DNA from: JACKAF01 sp041391485
GTDB taxonomy: Bacteria; Bdellovibrionota; FAC87; UBA2466; JACKAF01
Length of the DNA stretch: 64,000 nt
NCBI GenBank assembly: GCA_041391485.1
Contig: JAWKNY010000001.1
Span: forward strand, 62,001 to 126,000
Reading direction: 5' to 3'
Part shown: positions 42,459-51,227 of the stretch, in pieces
Layout: every line of letters begins with the position of its first letter
Numbering within the stretch: position 1 is the stretch's first letter
Translations under genes and position numbers: made by a program
Notes under the pieces: model-generated
The model's database searches: none
Told to the model about the DNA's origin: nothing
What the model saw: the letters and a program-made list of their open reading frames with translations, nothing else

Positions 42459-43000
42459 AAAAGATTGTCACAGGTTTGCTGGCTTTGACGGTCATAGGGC
42501 TCTTAATTGAGCTCGCCGTTGTGCAAGCGAAGAAAATTGGCAATACCCAAGGATACGAGCCGGACCAGCCAATTCCGTTTTCGCACAAGATTCACGCCGG
42601 GGAAAACAAGATCGATTGCCGTTATTGTCACTTCGCTTCCGAGCGTGGACGGATAGCGGGGATTCCCCCGACGCAACTTTGCATGAACTGCCATGACCAA
42701 ATTAGGAAAGACTCCCCAGAGATCGGGAAGCTAAGAGAAGCGATCGCAAGTGACCGGCCTGTGGAGTGGGTCCGCGTGCATGAACTCCCCGCGTTTGTTT
42801 ATTTCAACCACAGCGAGCACGTCCGAGGGGGAGTCAATTGCCAGCAATGCCACGGGCCTGTCGAATCGATGACCCGAATGCGACAGCACTCTTCTCTAAC
42901 GATGGGATGGTGCCTCAACTGTCATCGGGATATGGGAAATGCCCCTCCCCATGACGTCAAGACCGCGACAGGAGGCGATTGTGCCAGATGCCATTATTAG
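42455..43000 (+). CDS. actA: Alternative complex III pentaheme cytochrome c subunit
   Basis: Start at 42455 (MKKIVTGLLALTVIGLLIEL); 181 residues. One N-terminal helix is followed by exactly five heme motifs: CRYCH, CMNCH, CQQCH, CLNCH and CARCH. PFSHKIHAGENKIDCRYCHF is the usual ActA opening. In alternative complex III it carries electrons from the quinol site to a soluble or membrane acceptor. The ATGA overlap with narI couples the two complexes genetically. Confidence 0.93.
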   Translation: MKKIVTGLLALTVIGLLIELAVVQAKKIGNTQGYEPDQPIPFSHKIHAGENKIDCRYCHFASERGRIAGIPPTQLCMNCHDQIRKDSPEIGKLREAIASDRPVEWVRVHELPAFVYFNHSEHVRGGVNCQQCHGPVESMTRMRQHSSLTMGWCLNCHRDMGNAPPHDVKTATGGDCARCHY

Positions 43001-43014
43001 AGTGGATGGGAACA

Positions 43015-45936
43015 ATGGACGATAAAATAAAAGACGCGCCAAAGTACTGGCAAAGCATCGACAGCCAGAATGTTTCTGGCACCGATGAATTCCCGAGTGG
43101 CTTTGTCGAAGAGCTGTTCGAAGTTGTTAATGCGAAAAAATCCCGCAGAGAGTTCCTTACTGTTCTCGGATTTTCGGTTGCCATCCCCGCGCTTACTTCT
43201 TGCAATAAGATTCCCGTGACCAAGGCGCTTGGATTTCTGAATCGCGAGGAAGGTACGGTACCGGGCGTGGCAAATTGGTACGCTTCTACTTGTGGGGGGT
43301 GCGAGGCCGCCTGCGGTTTGCTCGTGAAGACGCGTGAAGGTCGCCCAATCAAGGTTGAAGGAAACCCCGATTCTCCGCACTCACGCGGAGGTGTCTGCGC
43401 TGTAGGGCAAGCAACCGTACTCTCTCTCTACGATTCCGCTCGGTTTGTTCAACCCTTGGCGGAAGGAAAACCAACTACCTGGGCGGAAATCGATGGTCAG
43501 ATTCCCGGGCTACTTCGTACCGCTAGCGCCAAAGGAAAGATCGTTCTGATTACGGGCCGGGTCTCAAGCCCGTCGACTTTGGCGGTCATAGCGAGGTTTC
43601 GAGAGAAATACCCAAACTGTGAACATGTCCCCTTCGAACCCTTTTCCTATAGCGCGCTATTTGAATCTTTCGAGAAAACGCACGGCGTCCGCGCCATTCC
43701 AGAATATTCGCTTTCTGATGTTGAGACATTGGTCAGTATAGGGGCCGATTTCTTGGGCAGCTGGTACGGGCCCGTCGCCTTTGCAAAAGCTTATTCCGTT
43801 CAAAGAGATGTAAGCAAGCGAAAGGGGGCGATGCTTCGGCATGTTCAAGTTGAAGCGCTGATGAGTGTCGCGGGAAGTAACGCTGATCTCAGAGTTCCCG
43901 TGGCCGCAGGTGAAGAAGCGCTCGTTTTAGCAACTTTGCTTCAGGAAGTCTCCAAGCTCTCGGGGAGATCGATTGAGTCGCCGGCCGTACAGATGGACGG
44001 GCGTTTGTTGGCCACGGTTCGAACGGTCGCCGCCGATCTGTGGAAGGCCAAAGGAAAATCGCTCGTCCTCTCGGGGTCAAACCGAGTGGATGATCAGATG
44101 GCTGTAAACACAATCAATGAACTCTTGGGAAACATCGGGCGTTCCGTAAAGCTGATGCCGGCCGGAGAAGTCGCGGTAGCGGCGGACGGCCGTTTCGAAA
44201 ATCTGGTGTCCGACATGGTAGGCGGGAAAGTTTCGGCGCTACTCAGCGTCGATGCGAATCCCGGCCACGCTTATTACTCAACGGAGCGCTGGCAAAATGG
44301 CGTCTCGAAAGTTCCGTTACACATCTCCCTTGCCGAAGCGCCTAACGAAACCTCGAAGAGCGCACACTATATTTGCCCAGGAAATCACTTCTTGGAGTCC
44401 TGGAATGATCACTCTTTAGGTGGCGGCAAGTATGGGTTGACCCAACCTACTATTCAGCCACTGCGCGCCACGCGCATGTTTCAAGAGAGTCTCTTACGGT
44501 GGGCCGGTGAGACTTTAGATTATTACGATTTCATTCGATCGCATTGGAAAGCGCAGATTTTTGCGCGTCAAAAGCGACAGCTTCTTTTCGAAGGGTTTTG
44601 GAGTCAAGCCGTTCATGATGGGGGGATTGACGTAGGCGGAGCTTCCAATGCGAAGCCCGTCTTTAAGAACCCCCGATTGGTTTTAGATACCGGAAAAAGC
44701 GAAGGCTTGGACCTTATTCTTTATCAGAAGACCGGAATCCGAGATGGGCGGCATGCTAATAATCCTTGGCTTCACGAGCTCCCGGACCCGATCACTAAAG
44801 TCACCTGGGATAACTACGCCCAACTTTCCCCGGAAACCGCTTCTAAGAACGGCGTGAAAACTGGGGATTTGATTTCCGTGCAAAAAGGAAACATCAAGTT
44901 GACCCTTCCCGTTCTTGTTCAGCCGGGTTTGGGTGGCAATACGGTGGCCATAGCTGTTGGATATGGGAGAACGGAATGCGGGAAGGCGGGGCTTGGTGTT
45001 GGCAAAAATGCCTACCCCTTCGTTGCTTTTGTTGGCGGTAACTATCAACGGATCCAGCGCGGCGTTCAGATCACCAAAGCCTCCGGACATTATGAACTCG
45101 CCCTGACGCAAACCCACCACGTGATGGAAGGGCGCGACCTAGTACGAGAGATCAGTAAGGCAGAAGCACTCGGAACAAAGACCGCAGCACATTCCACTGA
45201 GAAAGAGCATCCTTCCATGTGGCCAGAGCACAAGCCCGGGGAGAATCGATGGGGAATGGCCATTGACCTTTCCAAGTGCACTGGTTGTTCGGCTTGCGTG
45301 ATCAGTTGCCAGGCAGAAAACAATGTCCCGGTGGTGGGACGTGAAGAGGTATTGAAACGACGAGAGATGCATTGGATTCGACTCGATCGCTATTATTCAG
45401 GAAACGAATCCAACCCTTCGGTTGTGCATCAGCCGATCCTTTGCCAGCATTGTGAAAATGCACCCTGCGAAACTGTCTGCCCCGTTCTTGCGACCGTGCA
45501 CAGTTCCGATGGTTTAAACCAACAAGTTTATAACCGTTGCGTGGGTACCCGCTATTGCGCAAACAACTGCCCCTACAAGGTCAGGCGGTTCAACTGGTTC
45601 GATTACAGTCACGACGATGCGTGGGGGCGTATGGCGCTCAACCCCGATATCGTTGTCCGGTCCCGTGGGGTCATGGAGAAATGTTCCTTTTGTATTCAGC
45701 GAATTCAGGAGGGCAGACTTAAGGCGAAAAAGGAGGGGCGAAAGGTCGCGGAGGGTGATTTCAAAGTTGCCTGCCAGCAAAGTTGCCCGTCCGATGCCAT
45801 TGTCTTTGGTGATCTCGCCGATCCCAATAGCGAAGTGTCCAAACTTCTTGAGCATCAAAAAGGTTACCAGCTGCTTGAAGAATTGAATGTTCGCCCGCGG
45901 GTGTCCTTCCTTCCGAAGGTGAGGAATCCGTTATGA
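43015..45936 (+). CDS. actB: Alternative complex III molybdopterin/iron-sulphur-like subunit
   Basis: A protein of 973 residues (start uncertain between 43006 and 43015). A twin-arginine-like signal (KSRREFLTVLGFSVA) is followed by a lipobox-like TSCNK. A molybdopterin-oxidoreductase-like half follows (STCGGCEAACGLLVKTREGR) that in ActB binds no molybdenum. The C-terminal ferredoxin half has CTGCSACVISCQAENN, CQHCENAPCETVCPV, CVGTRYCANNCPYKVRRFNW and CSFCIQRI, enough for four clusters. It sits at the periplasmic face, joined to ActC. Confidence 0.93.
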   Translation: MDDKIKDAPKYWQSIDSQNVSGTDEFPSGFVEELFEVVNAKKSRREFLTVLGFSVAIPALTSCNKIPVTKALGFLNREEGTVPGVANWYASTCGGCEAACGLLVKTREGRPIKVEGNPDSPHSRGGVCAVGQATVLSLYDSARFVQPLAEGKPTTWAEIDGQIPGLLRTASAKGKIVLITGRVSSPSTLAVIARFREKYPNCEHVPFEPFSYSALFESFEKTHGVRAIPEYSLSDVETLVSIGADFLGSWYGPVAFAKAYSVQRDVSKRKGAMLRHVQVEALMSVAGSNADLRVPVAAGEEALVLATLLQEVSKLSGRSIESPAVQMDGRLLATVRTVAADLWKAKGKSLVLSGSNRVDDQMAVNTINELLGNIGRSVKLMPAGEVAVAADGRFENLVSDMVGGKVSALLSVDANPGHAYYSTERWQNGVSKVPLHISLAEAPNETSKSAHYICPGNHFLESWNDHSLGGGKYGLTQPTIQPLRATRMFQESLLRWAGETLDYYDFIRSHWKAQIFARQKRQLLFEGFWSQAVHDGGIDVGGASNAKPVFKNPRLVLDTGKSEGLDLILYQKTGIRDGRHANNPWLHELPDPITKVTWDNYAQLSPETASKNGVKTGDLISVQKGNIKLTLPVLVQPGLGGNTVAIAVGYGRTECGKAGLGVGKNAYPFVAFVGGNYQRIQRGVQITKASGHYELALTQTHHVMEGRDLVREISKAEALGTKTAAHSTEKEHPSMWPEHKPGENRWGMAIDLSKCTGCSACVISCQAENNVPVVGREEVLKRREMHWIRLDRYYSGNESNPSVVHQPILCQHCENAPCETVCPVLATVHSSDGLNQQVYNRCVGTRYCANNCPYKVRRFNWFDYSHDDAWGRMALNPDIVVRSRGVMEKCSFCIQRIQEGRLKAKKEGRKVAEGDFKVACQQSCPSDAIVFGDLADPNSEVSKLLEHQKGYQLLEELNVRPRVSFLPKVRNPL

Positions 45937-47315
45937 GTCACACACCGATTTCCAGCACCAGAAAGCCTCTTGTCATCGGAGATAAATCGTATGGCGATGT
46001 CACTCAAGATGTCTTACGGCCCATTGAGGCTCGGCCAACAAAGGGATGGTTCGTCTGCCTGATGGTGGCCGCTACGTGCCTCGTTTTTGGTGCCGCAACC
46101 GTCTGGTACCAGATCGCCACGGGCATAGGAACCTGGGGTTTGAATAAAACCGTAGGATGGGCGTGGGATATTACGAATTTCGTTTTCTGGGTGGGAATTG
46201 GTCATGCGGGCACCCTCATTTCCGCTATTCTGCTGCTTTTCCGACAGAAATGGAGGACGTCGATCAATCGTGCCGCAGAGGCAATGACGATTTTTGCAGT
46301 CATCTGTGCAGCGATTTTCCCCGTGATCCACATGGGACGCCCGTGGCTTGCATTTTGGGTATTTCCCTACCCGAACACTCGCGGTCCGCTTTGGGTAAAC
46401 TTTCGTTCGCCGCTACTTTGGGACGTATTTGCCATCAGCACCTACTTTACGATCTCGCTCGTGTTTTGGTTTATCGGTCTTATTCCGGATTTGGCGACGA
46501 TGCGAGATCACTCGTCCTCGGCATTCAAACGAAAGCTATGTGGAGTGTTTAGTCTCGGCTGGAACGGATCCGCACGAACGTGGGCACGCTACGAGACCCT
46601 TTGCCTGATTCTCGCAGGGCTAGCGACACCCTTGGTGGTGAGCGTCCATTCTATCGTGAGTATGGATTTTGCCACGGCGGTGATCCCGGGCTGGCACGCT
46701 ACTTTGTTCCCACCCTATTTTGTCGCGGGGGCGGTGTTTTCTGGATTTGCAATGGTGCTCACCCTAATGATCCTCACCCGAAAGGTGATGAAACTTGATT
46801 CCTACATTACGGATGGCCATCTCCAGATGATGTGTAAGGTGTTGCAGCTTACTGGGCTCATGGTGGCACTCGCATACTCCACCGAGTTCTTCATGGCCTG
46901 GTACAGCGGGAATGCTTACGAACGTTTTGTTTTCATTAACCGCGCGACCGGCCCTTTCGCTTGGGCCTTTTGGACGATGGTAACGTGCAATGTGGTTCTT
47001 CCTCAATTGCTTTGGATCAAACGTCTCCGCTTGAACGTTCTGTTTCTGCTGGGAATGTCCATCGTCGTCAATATCGGAATGTGGTTTGAAAGATTCGTGA
47101 TCATCACCACCTCTATTCACCGCGATTACTTGCCGTCGAGTTGGGCGGATTACGCACCGACGTGGGTCGAGAAAGCCACTTTTCTGGGAACGTTCGGACT
47201 GTTCTTTACCTGCTTTCTCCTTTTCCTTCGGTTTCTTCCGATGATTGCCATCAGCGAAGTAAAAGGGGTTCTTCATTACGGCAAAGCACACGGTAAGGAG
47301 GTGACACATGGTTAG
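45933..47315 (+). CDS. actC: Alternative complex III NrfD-like quinol-binding membrane subunit
   Basis: A protein of 460 residues with about ten membrane helices. GIGHAGTLISAILLLFRQKW and FPVIHMGRPWLAFWVFPYPN are typical ActC/NrfD motifs, with the histidines near the proposed quinol site. It overlaps actB by 4 bp and actD by 8 bp. Confidence 0.93.
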   Translation: MSHTPISSTRKPLVIGDKSYGDVTQDVLRPIEARPTKGWFVCLMVAATCLVFGAATVWYQIATGIGTWGLNKTVGWAWDITNFVFWVGIGHAGTLISAILLLFRQKWRTSINRAAEAMTIFAVICAAIFPVIHMGRPWLAFWVFPYPNTRGPLWVNFRSPLLWDVFAISTYFTISLVFWFIGLIPDLATMRDHSSSAFKRKLCGVFSLGWNGSARTWARYETLCLILAGLATPLVVSVHSIVSMDFATAVIPGWHATLFPPYFVAGAVFSGFAMVLTLMILTRKVMKLDSYITDGHLQMMCKVLQLTGLMVALAYSTEFFMAWYSGNAYERFVFINRATGPFAWAFWTMVTCNVVLPQLLWIKRLRLNVLFLLGMSIVVNIGMWFERFVIITTSIHRDYLPSSWADYAPTWVEKATFLGTFGLFFTCFLLFLRFLPMIAISEVKGVLHYGKAHGKEVTHG

Positions 47316-47832
47316 ATCCGTCACCTACGCTTCCTTTTCCGATGAAAAAGCGCTTCTTCATGCGGCTAAAGAACTTAGAGGCCAGGGAATTTCGCTTATT
47401 GATGCCTTTACGCCGTTTCCGGTGCATGGACTGGACGAAGTCTTAGGAGAAACACGGAGTCGTTTGCCTATCGTCTGCTTTGTTGCCGCAAGTATCGGCT
47501 GTCTGGTTTCGATGTGGTTCCAGATTTGGACTTCGGCACAAGACTGGCCGATTAACGTGGGAGGAAAGCCCTTTGCTTCGATACCCGCCTTCATCCCAGT
47601 CACTTTTGAGGTGACTGTTCTTTTGGGAGGGCTAGTCAGTGTTGCGGCCTTCTTTTTCCGAAGTCGGCTCTATCCGGGAAAAACGGCAGCCACGCCCAAC
47701 CGAAATGTGACTAGCGATGGATTTTGGATTGCGGTCGAGCATCAGGCGGCCAAAGTAGATGCGGCGGATCTCAGTTGTATCTTGCAGGAACTTGGAGCCT
47801 CTCACATTCAGCATGAGGAGCAGGAAGTATGA
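47308..47832 (+). CDS. actD: Alternative complex III subunit (DUF3341)
   Basis: A protein of 174 residues: an N-terminal soluble domain (ASFSDEKALLHAAKELRGQG), then VDAFTPFPVHGLD-type sequence (LIDAFTPFPVHGLDEVLG), two membrane helices and a C-terminal soluble part. This is the DUF3341 layout. Structural subunit with no cofactor. Confidence 0.92.
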   Translation: MVRSVTYASFSDEKALLHAAKELRGQGISLIDAFTPFPVHGLDEVLGETRSRLPIVCFVAASIGCLVSMWFQIWTSAQDWPINVGGKPFASIPAFIPVTFEVTVLLGGLVSVAAFFFRSRLYPGKTAATPNRNVTSDGFWIAVEHQAAKVDAADLSCILQELGASHIQHEEQEV

Positions 47833-48386
47833 GGGGAGAATGTTCATTGTTGTTCCTGGCAGCTGTGATGCTTCTCGGGGGATGTACCGACGATCCCAAA
47901 GAGAAGGGTTTTGAAGTGTTTCCCGACATGGTTCATTCGGTTCCCTTCCAGCCCTACTCGAAAAATCCTCTTACGGCAGATGGAAAGACGATGTTACCTC
48001 CCGTGCGAGGAACCGTTGCTCGGGGGACCGAGCCCTATCCTTATGGGTCTACGGACGAGGATCGCGCGAAGGCATCGCGAGAATTGAAGAATCCAATTCC
48101 GCTGACTGCCCAGGCGCTCGCCCGTGGCAAGGAGGTATATCAACACATGTGCCTCGTCTGTCATGGAGTCTCTGGACAAGGGGACGGCCCTATCATTCCC
48201 AAATTTCCCAATCCTCCCTCTTTTTCTACCAAAAGGATCAAGGAACTTACCGACGGGGCGCTCTATCACATCATTACCCGAGGGTCCGGGCTCATGCCTC
48301 CGCACGCTTTACAAATTCTGCCCCAAGACCGATGGAAGCTGGTCCACTATGTCAATGGGCTGAGAGGAGTTGGCAAGAATGAGTAA
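47829..48386 (+). CDS. actE: Alternative complex III monoheme cytochrome c lipoprotein
   Basis: A protein of 185 residues with a lipoprotein signal (LLFLAAVMLLGGCTDD). One heme motif, MCLVCHGVSGQGDGP, and a distal Met ligand in GSGLMPPHA. It receives electrons from ActA/ActB and delivers them to a terminal acceptor. Overlaps actD by 4 bp and actF by 8 bp. Confidence 0.92.
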   Translation: MRGECSLLFLAAVMLLGGCTDDPKEKGFEVFPDMVHSVPFQPYSKNPLTADGKTMLPPVRGTVARGTEPYPYGSTDEDRAKASRELKNPIPLTAQALARGKEVYQHMCLVCHGVSGQGDGPIIPKFPNPPSFSTKRIKELTDGALYHIITRGSGLMPPHALQILPQDRWKLVHYVNGLRGVGKNE

Positions 48387-49536
48387 CTTGTTTCAGCTCC
48401 CAAGCAAGTACCGAAACTGGGCTCTTACTCTTGTTGGAGCTGGAATCCTGTCCACGGTTTTGGGATTCATTTTTTCACCGACGAACGTATGGATTAGCCT
48501 TCACATCGGGGCGATTTATTTTCTCTGTGCCGCCCTATTCGGAGCCTTTATTTTGGCCGTTGCGGAGGTGAGTAGTGCGGCTTGGCTCGCCCCCTACAAG
48601 AGCGTGGCCGAGTGCATGAGTTCTTTTCTCATTCCTGGGGGAGTGCTACTCGTACTATCTTCTCTCGGCGGGGCACACACTCTCTTTGAGTGGACTCACG
48701 CAGAGGCCGCTCTTCACCATCCCGTGCTGGCGGAGAAGCAAGCCTATCTCAATATTCCATTTTTTCTGACCCGGCTGATTGTTTTTTTAGGATTGTGGGT
48801 GTGGCTCTCTGGAAAGCTGATAAAGGCATCGAGAGATCAGTCGCCCAATCGGGTGAAGTGGGCGGTGATCTTCCTAATTGTCTTTGCGTTCACCTTTTCC
48901 TTTGCGAGTTTCGATTGGATTATGTCGATTGAGCCGCACTGGTATAGCACAATATTCGCACTGTATTGCTTTTCCGGATTTTTTGTTGCCGGCGTGAGTG
49001 TCCTGACCATCGCTGTCTTCGTCTTAGATAAGCGCGGGTTTCTTTCCGGTGTAATTAACGAAAATCACTACCATGATCTTGGGAAACTTCTTTTTGGCTT
49101 TACCACATTCTGGGCCTACATGTGGCTCTCGCAGTACCTACTCATTTGGTACACGAATATTCCCGAGGAAACGACTTACTATCTGTTAAGGACCCAGAAC
49201 GATTGGGACTGGCTATTTTATTTCAATCTTGTGCTGAATTGGATTATTCCGTTTTTTGTTCTGATGCCACGAGAGATGAAGAGGAATCGGGAAGTTCTCC
49301 TCAGGATAGGAATCTGCCTCCTTATAGGAAGATGGCTTGATCTCTTTCTCCTCATCGCGCCAAAGGTCTTCGAGTCATCGAAGGTGACGGGGCCTTCCAT
49401 TGGATGGGTTGAGGTGGGAATCGGATTGGGATTTGGAGGCTTCTTTGTTTTGGTATGCGCTGCCGCACTCGGCAGGCGCAGAATCATCCAAAAAGAAGAC
49501 GTCTATTTTGAAGAGGGCCTACACCTCACTCAGTGA
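48379..49536 (+). CDS. actF: Alternative complex III second quinol/proton membrane subunit
   Basis: A protein of 385 residues from ATG 48379 (MSNLFQLPSKYRNWALTLVG), with about ten membrane helices. FDWIMSIEPHWYSTIFALYC and FWAYMWLSQYLLIWYTNIPE are the conserved ActF motifs. It is a second NrfD-like subunit thought to contribute a half-channel for protons. It closes a complete actABCDEF set; no separate ActG was seen. Confidence 0.93.
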   Translation: MSNLFQLPSKYRNWALTLVGAGILSTVLGFIFSPTNVWISLHIGAIYFLCAALFGAFILAVAEVSSAAWLAPYKSVAECMSSFLIPGGVLLVLSSLGGAHTLFEWTHAEAALHHPVLAEKQAYLNIPFFLTRLIVFLGLWVWLSGKLIKASRDQSPNRVKWAVIFLIVFAFTFSFASFDWIMSIEPHWYSTIFALYCFSGFFVAGVSVLTIAVFVLDKRGFLSGVINENHYHDLGKLLFGFTTFWAYMWLSQYLLIWYTNIPEETTYYLLRTQNDWDWLFYFNLVLNWIIPFFVLMPREMKRNREVLLRIGICLLIGRWLDLFLLIAPKVFESSKVTGPSIGWVEVGIGLGFGGFFVLVCAAALGRRRIIQKEDVYFEEGLHLTQ

Positions 49537-49548
49537 GAGGAAAACACT

Positions 49549-50082
49549 ATGCTCGAACAAGAACCAGTCTTAAAAATATTGTCACTGAAGCAGATGGTAG
49601 AGGGCGTATTGAAGGAGCACCACGAACCTACCCGACAATGGATTGAACGGGCGAAAGTTCTTTTGCGCGAAGCCGCCACGGAGAACTTAGATAATCCACT
49701 TATCAACAAGCTAGGGATGTCTTTTCAGTCATTGGCGATGACCATGCATATGCATATGGAAAAGGAGGAAGAGGTTCTTTTTCCGATGTTTCAGCGAATT
49801 GAGGATGGGCTCAACACGGAGAAGTTCTGCGGAGGTATCGAGAACCCGATTCGAGTGATGGAGAATGAACATAAAGATCTCGATCTTCATTTCGAGCGGA
49901 TTCGACGAATTACCAACGACTTTCAAGTAACCCCAGAAACCACGCCAGTGGTGAAGGAACTCTATGAGGTTTTGAGGTCGCTCGAGGCTGATCTTAAAAT
50001 CCATAGCGAGAAGGAAGAATGTGAGCTCTTTCCAGCGGCGGTTATGAGGGAGCGAAAAATCGTCGAGCGCCGCGTTGAATGA
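49549..50082 (+). CDS. Hemerythrin-like di-iron protein (RIC/YtfE-type domain)
   Basis: A protein of 177 residues. Iron-ligand pattern: HHEPTRQW near residue 24, HMHMEKEEEVLFP near 66, ENEHKDLDLH near 104, and KIHSEKEECELFP near 155. This fits the hemerythrin HHE family as in the C-terminal part of RIC/YtfE/DnrN, proteins that repair iron clusters after NO or oxidative damage. The N-terminal ScdA domain of RIC is absent. It lies between complex III and NnrS, consistent with protection from NO made during denitrification. Confidence 0.85.
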   Translation: MLEQEPVLKILSLKQMVEGVLKEHHEPTRQWIERAKVLLREAATENLDNPLINKLGMSFQSLAMTMHMHMEKEEEVLFPMFQRIEDGLNTEKFCGGIENPIRVMENEHKDLDLHFERIRRITNDFQVTPETTPVVKELYEVLRSLEADLKIHSEKEECELFPAAVMRERKIVERRVE

Positions 50083-51227
50083 AAGATCCCTACCGAATAT
50101 TTTTCCCTCTTGGACTACTCAGCGCCTTCATCGGCGTGCTTTCTTGGGTACCCTTTGCCTTGGGGTATACGCAGAATTATCCGGGGACGGAGCATCCTCA
50201 CCTGATGATCGGGGGGTTCCTCTACGTTTTTGCTCTTGGATTCCTCATGACCGCTATTCCCCGCTTTACAGAAACGGCTCCCGCAAGATTCTGGGAGCTC
50301 TTGTGTCAGGCGGGGATTATCCTTTTGATGATTTCCACGGGCACGGCGAGTTTGCTTTCTCCCCAGTGGCGCGAACCGAGTCTTCTGCTTCAGATTGTTT
50401 CTTTGGTGTTTCTCGTACTCTTTTGTGTGCCGCGCTTTCTATCAAAAAAAAGAAGACCTCCCCCGTCCTTCCTGTTCATAGGCGTGGGGATTCTCTGTGG
50501 GCTTGCAGGAAGTATTCTTCTTTATCTCGATGAAAGAGGCTCCCTATCCACAGAATTGGGCCTGATGGGCCGTTCCCTTTTCTATCACGGGATGATGCTC
50601 TCATTTGTCATTGGCGTTGGAAGCCGTCTTGTTCCGGTGCTTTTGGGCCATGAGGCAAACCCCATGAATCCAGACGTATCGCTTCGGGGCTCGTCAAATC
50701 GAAGTATCTTGCTGGGGCTAGCCGTAGCGTATTTCCTGAGTTTTCCAGTCGAATTATTTATTGCCCAGGAAGCAGGACGCATTGTGCGAGCGGTGGTCCT
50801 GTTGTTTGTGTCCATTCGCTTCTGGAAAATAGTCGTCACCCCGGTTAGGCGGGGTGCGCTTCCACGTTGGCTACGTGTTTCCGGGATAATGCTCCTCATT
50901 GGCCAGTGGTGCTTTGCTTTATTTCCCGGCTATGCCGTTCACGGGGTTCACCTGACGTTCGCCGGAGGGTATTCGTTACTTACGCTACTCATTGCTACCC
51001 GCGTAGTGCTTTCTCACGGAGGGTACGACCTTTCGTTCGAACTCAATTCTCGATGGCTTCAGGTGATTGGTGCCCTCGTTGCCGGGTCTGCTATCGCCCG
51101 CTTCTTGGCGCCGCTCGCACCAACGAGCTACCTGCATCATCTCGCCTACGCCTCTTTCGGCTGGAGCCTGGGAGTGGGCGTATGGGCGATTCTATTTTTG
51201 CCGCGCATGTGGAGGAGGCTGAAATGA
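50079..51227 (+). CDS. nnrS: NnrS family membrane protein
   Basis: A protein of 382 residues with about twelve membrane helices. HPHLMIGGFLYVFALGFLMT and AIPRFTET near the N-terminus, and GRSLFYHGMMLSFVIGVGSR in the middle, are NnrS signatures. NnrS is a heme- and copper-binding membrane protein that lessens the effects of NO and nitrosative stress. Overlaps the hemerythrin-like gene and the decarboxylase by 4 bp each. Confidence 0.92.
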   Translation: MKDPYRIFFPLGLLSAFIGVLSWVPFALGYTQNYPGTEHPHLMIGGFLYVFALGFLMTAIPRFTETAPARFWELLCQAGIILLMISTGTASLLSPQWREPSLLLQIVSLVFLVLFCVPRFLSKKRRPPPSFLFIGVGILCGLAGSILLYLDERGSLSTELGLMGRSLFYHGMMLSFVIGVGSRLVPVLLGHEANPMNPDVSLRGSSNRSILLGLAVAYFLSFPVELFIAQEAGRIVRAVVLLFVSIRFWKIVVTPVRRGALPRWLRVSGIMLLIGQWCFALFPGYAVHGVHLTFAGGYSLLTLLIATRVVLSHGGYDLSFELNSRWLQVIGALVAGSAIARFLAPLAPTSYLHHLAYASFGWSLGVGVWAILFLPRMWRRLK

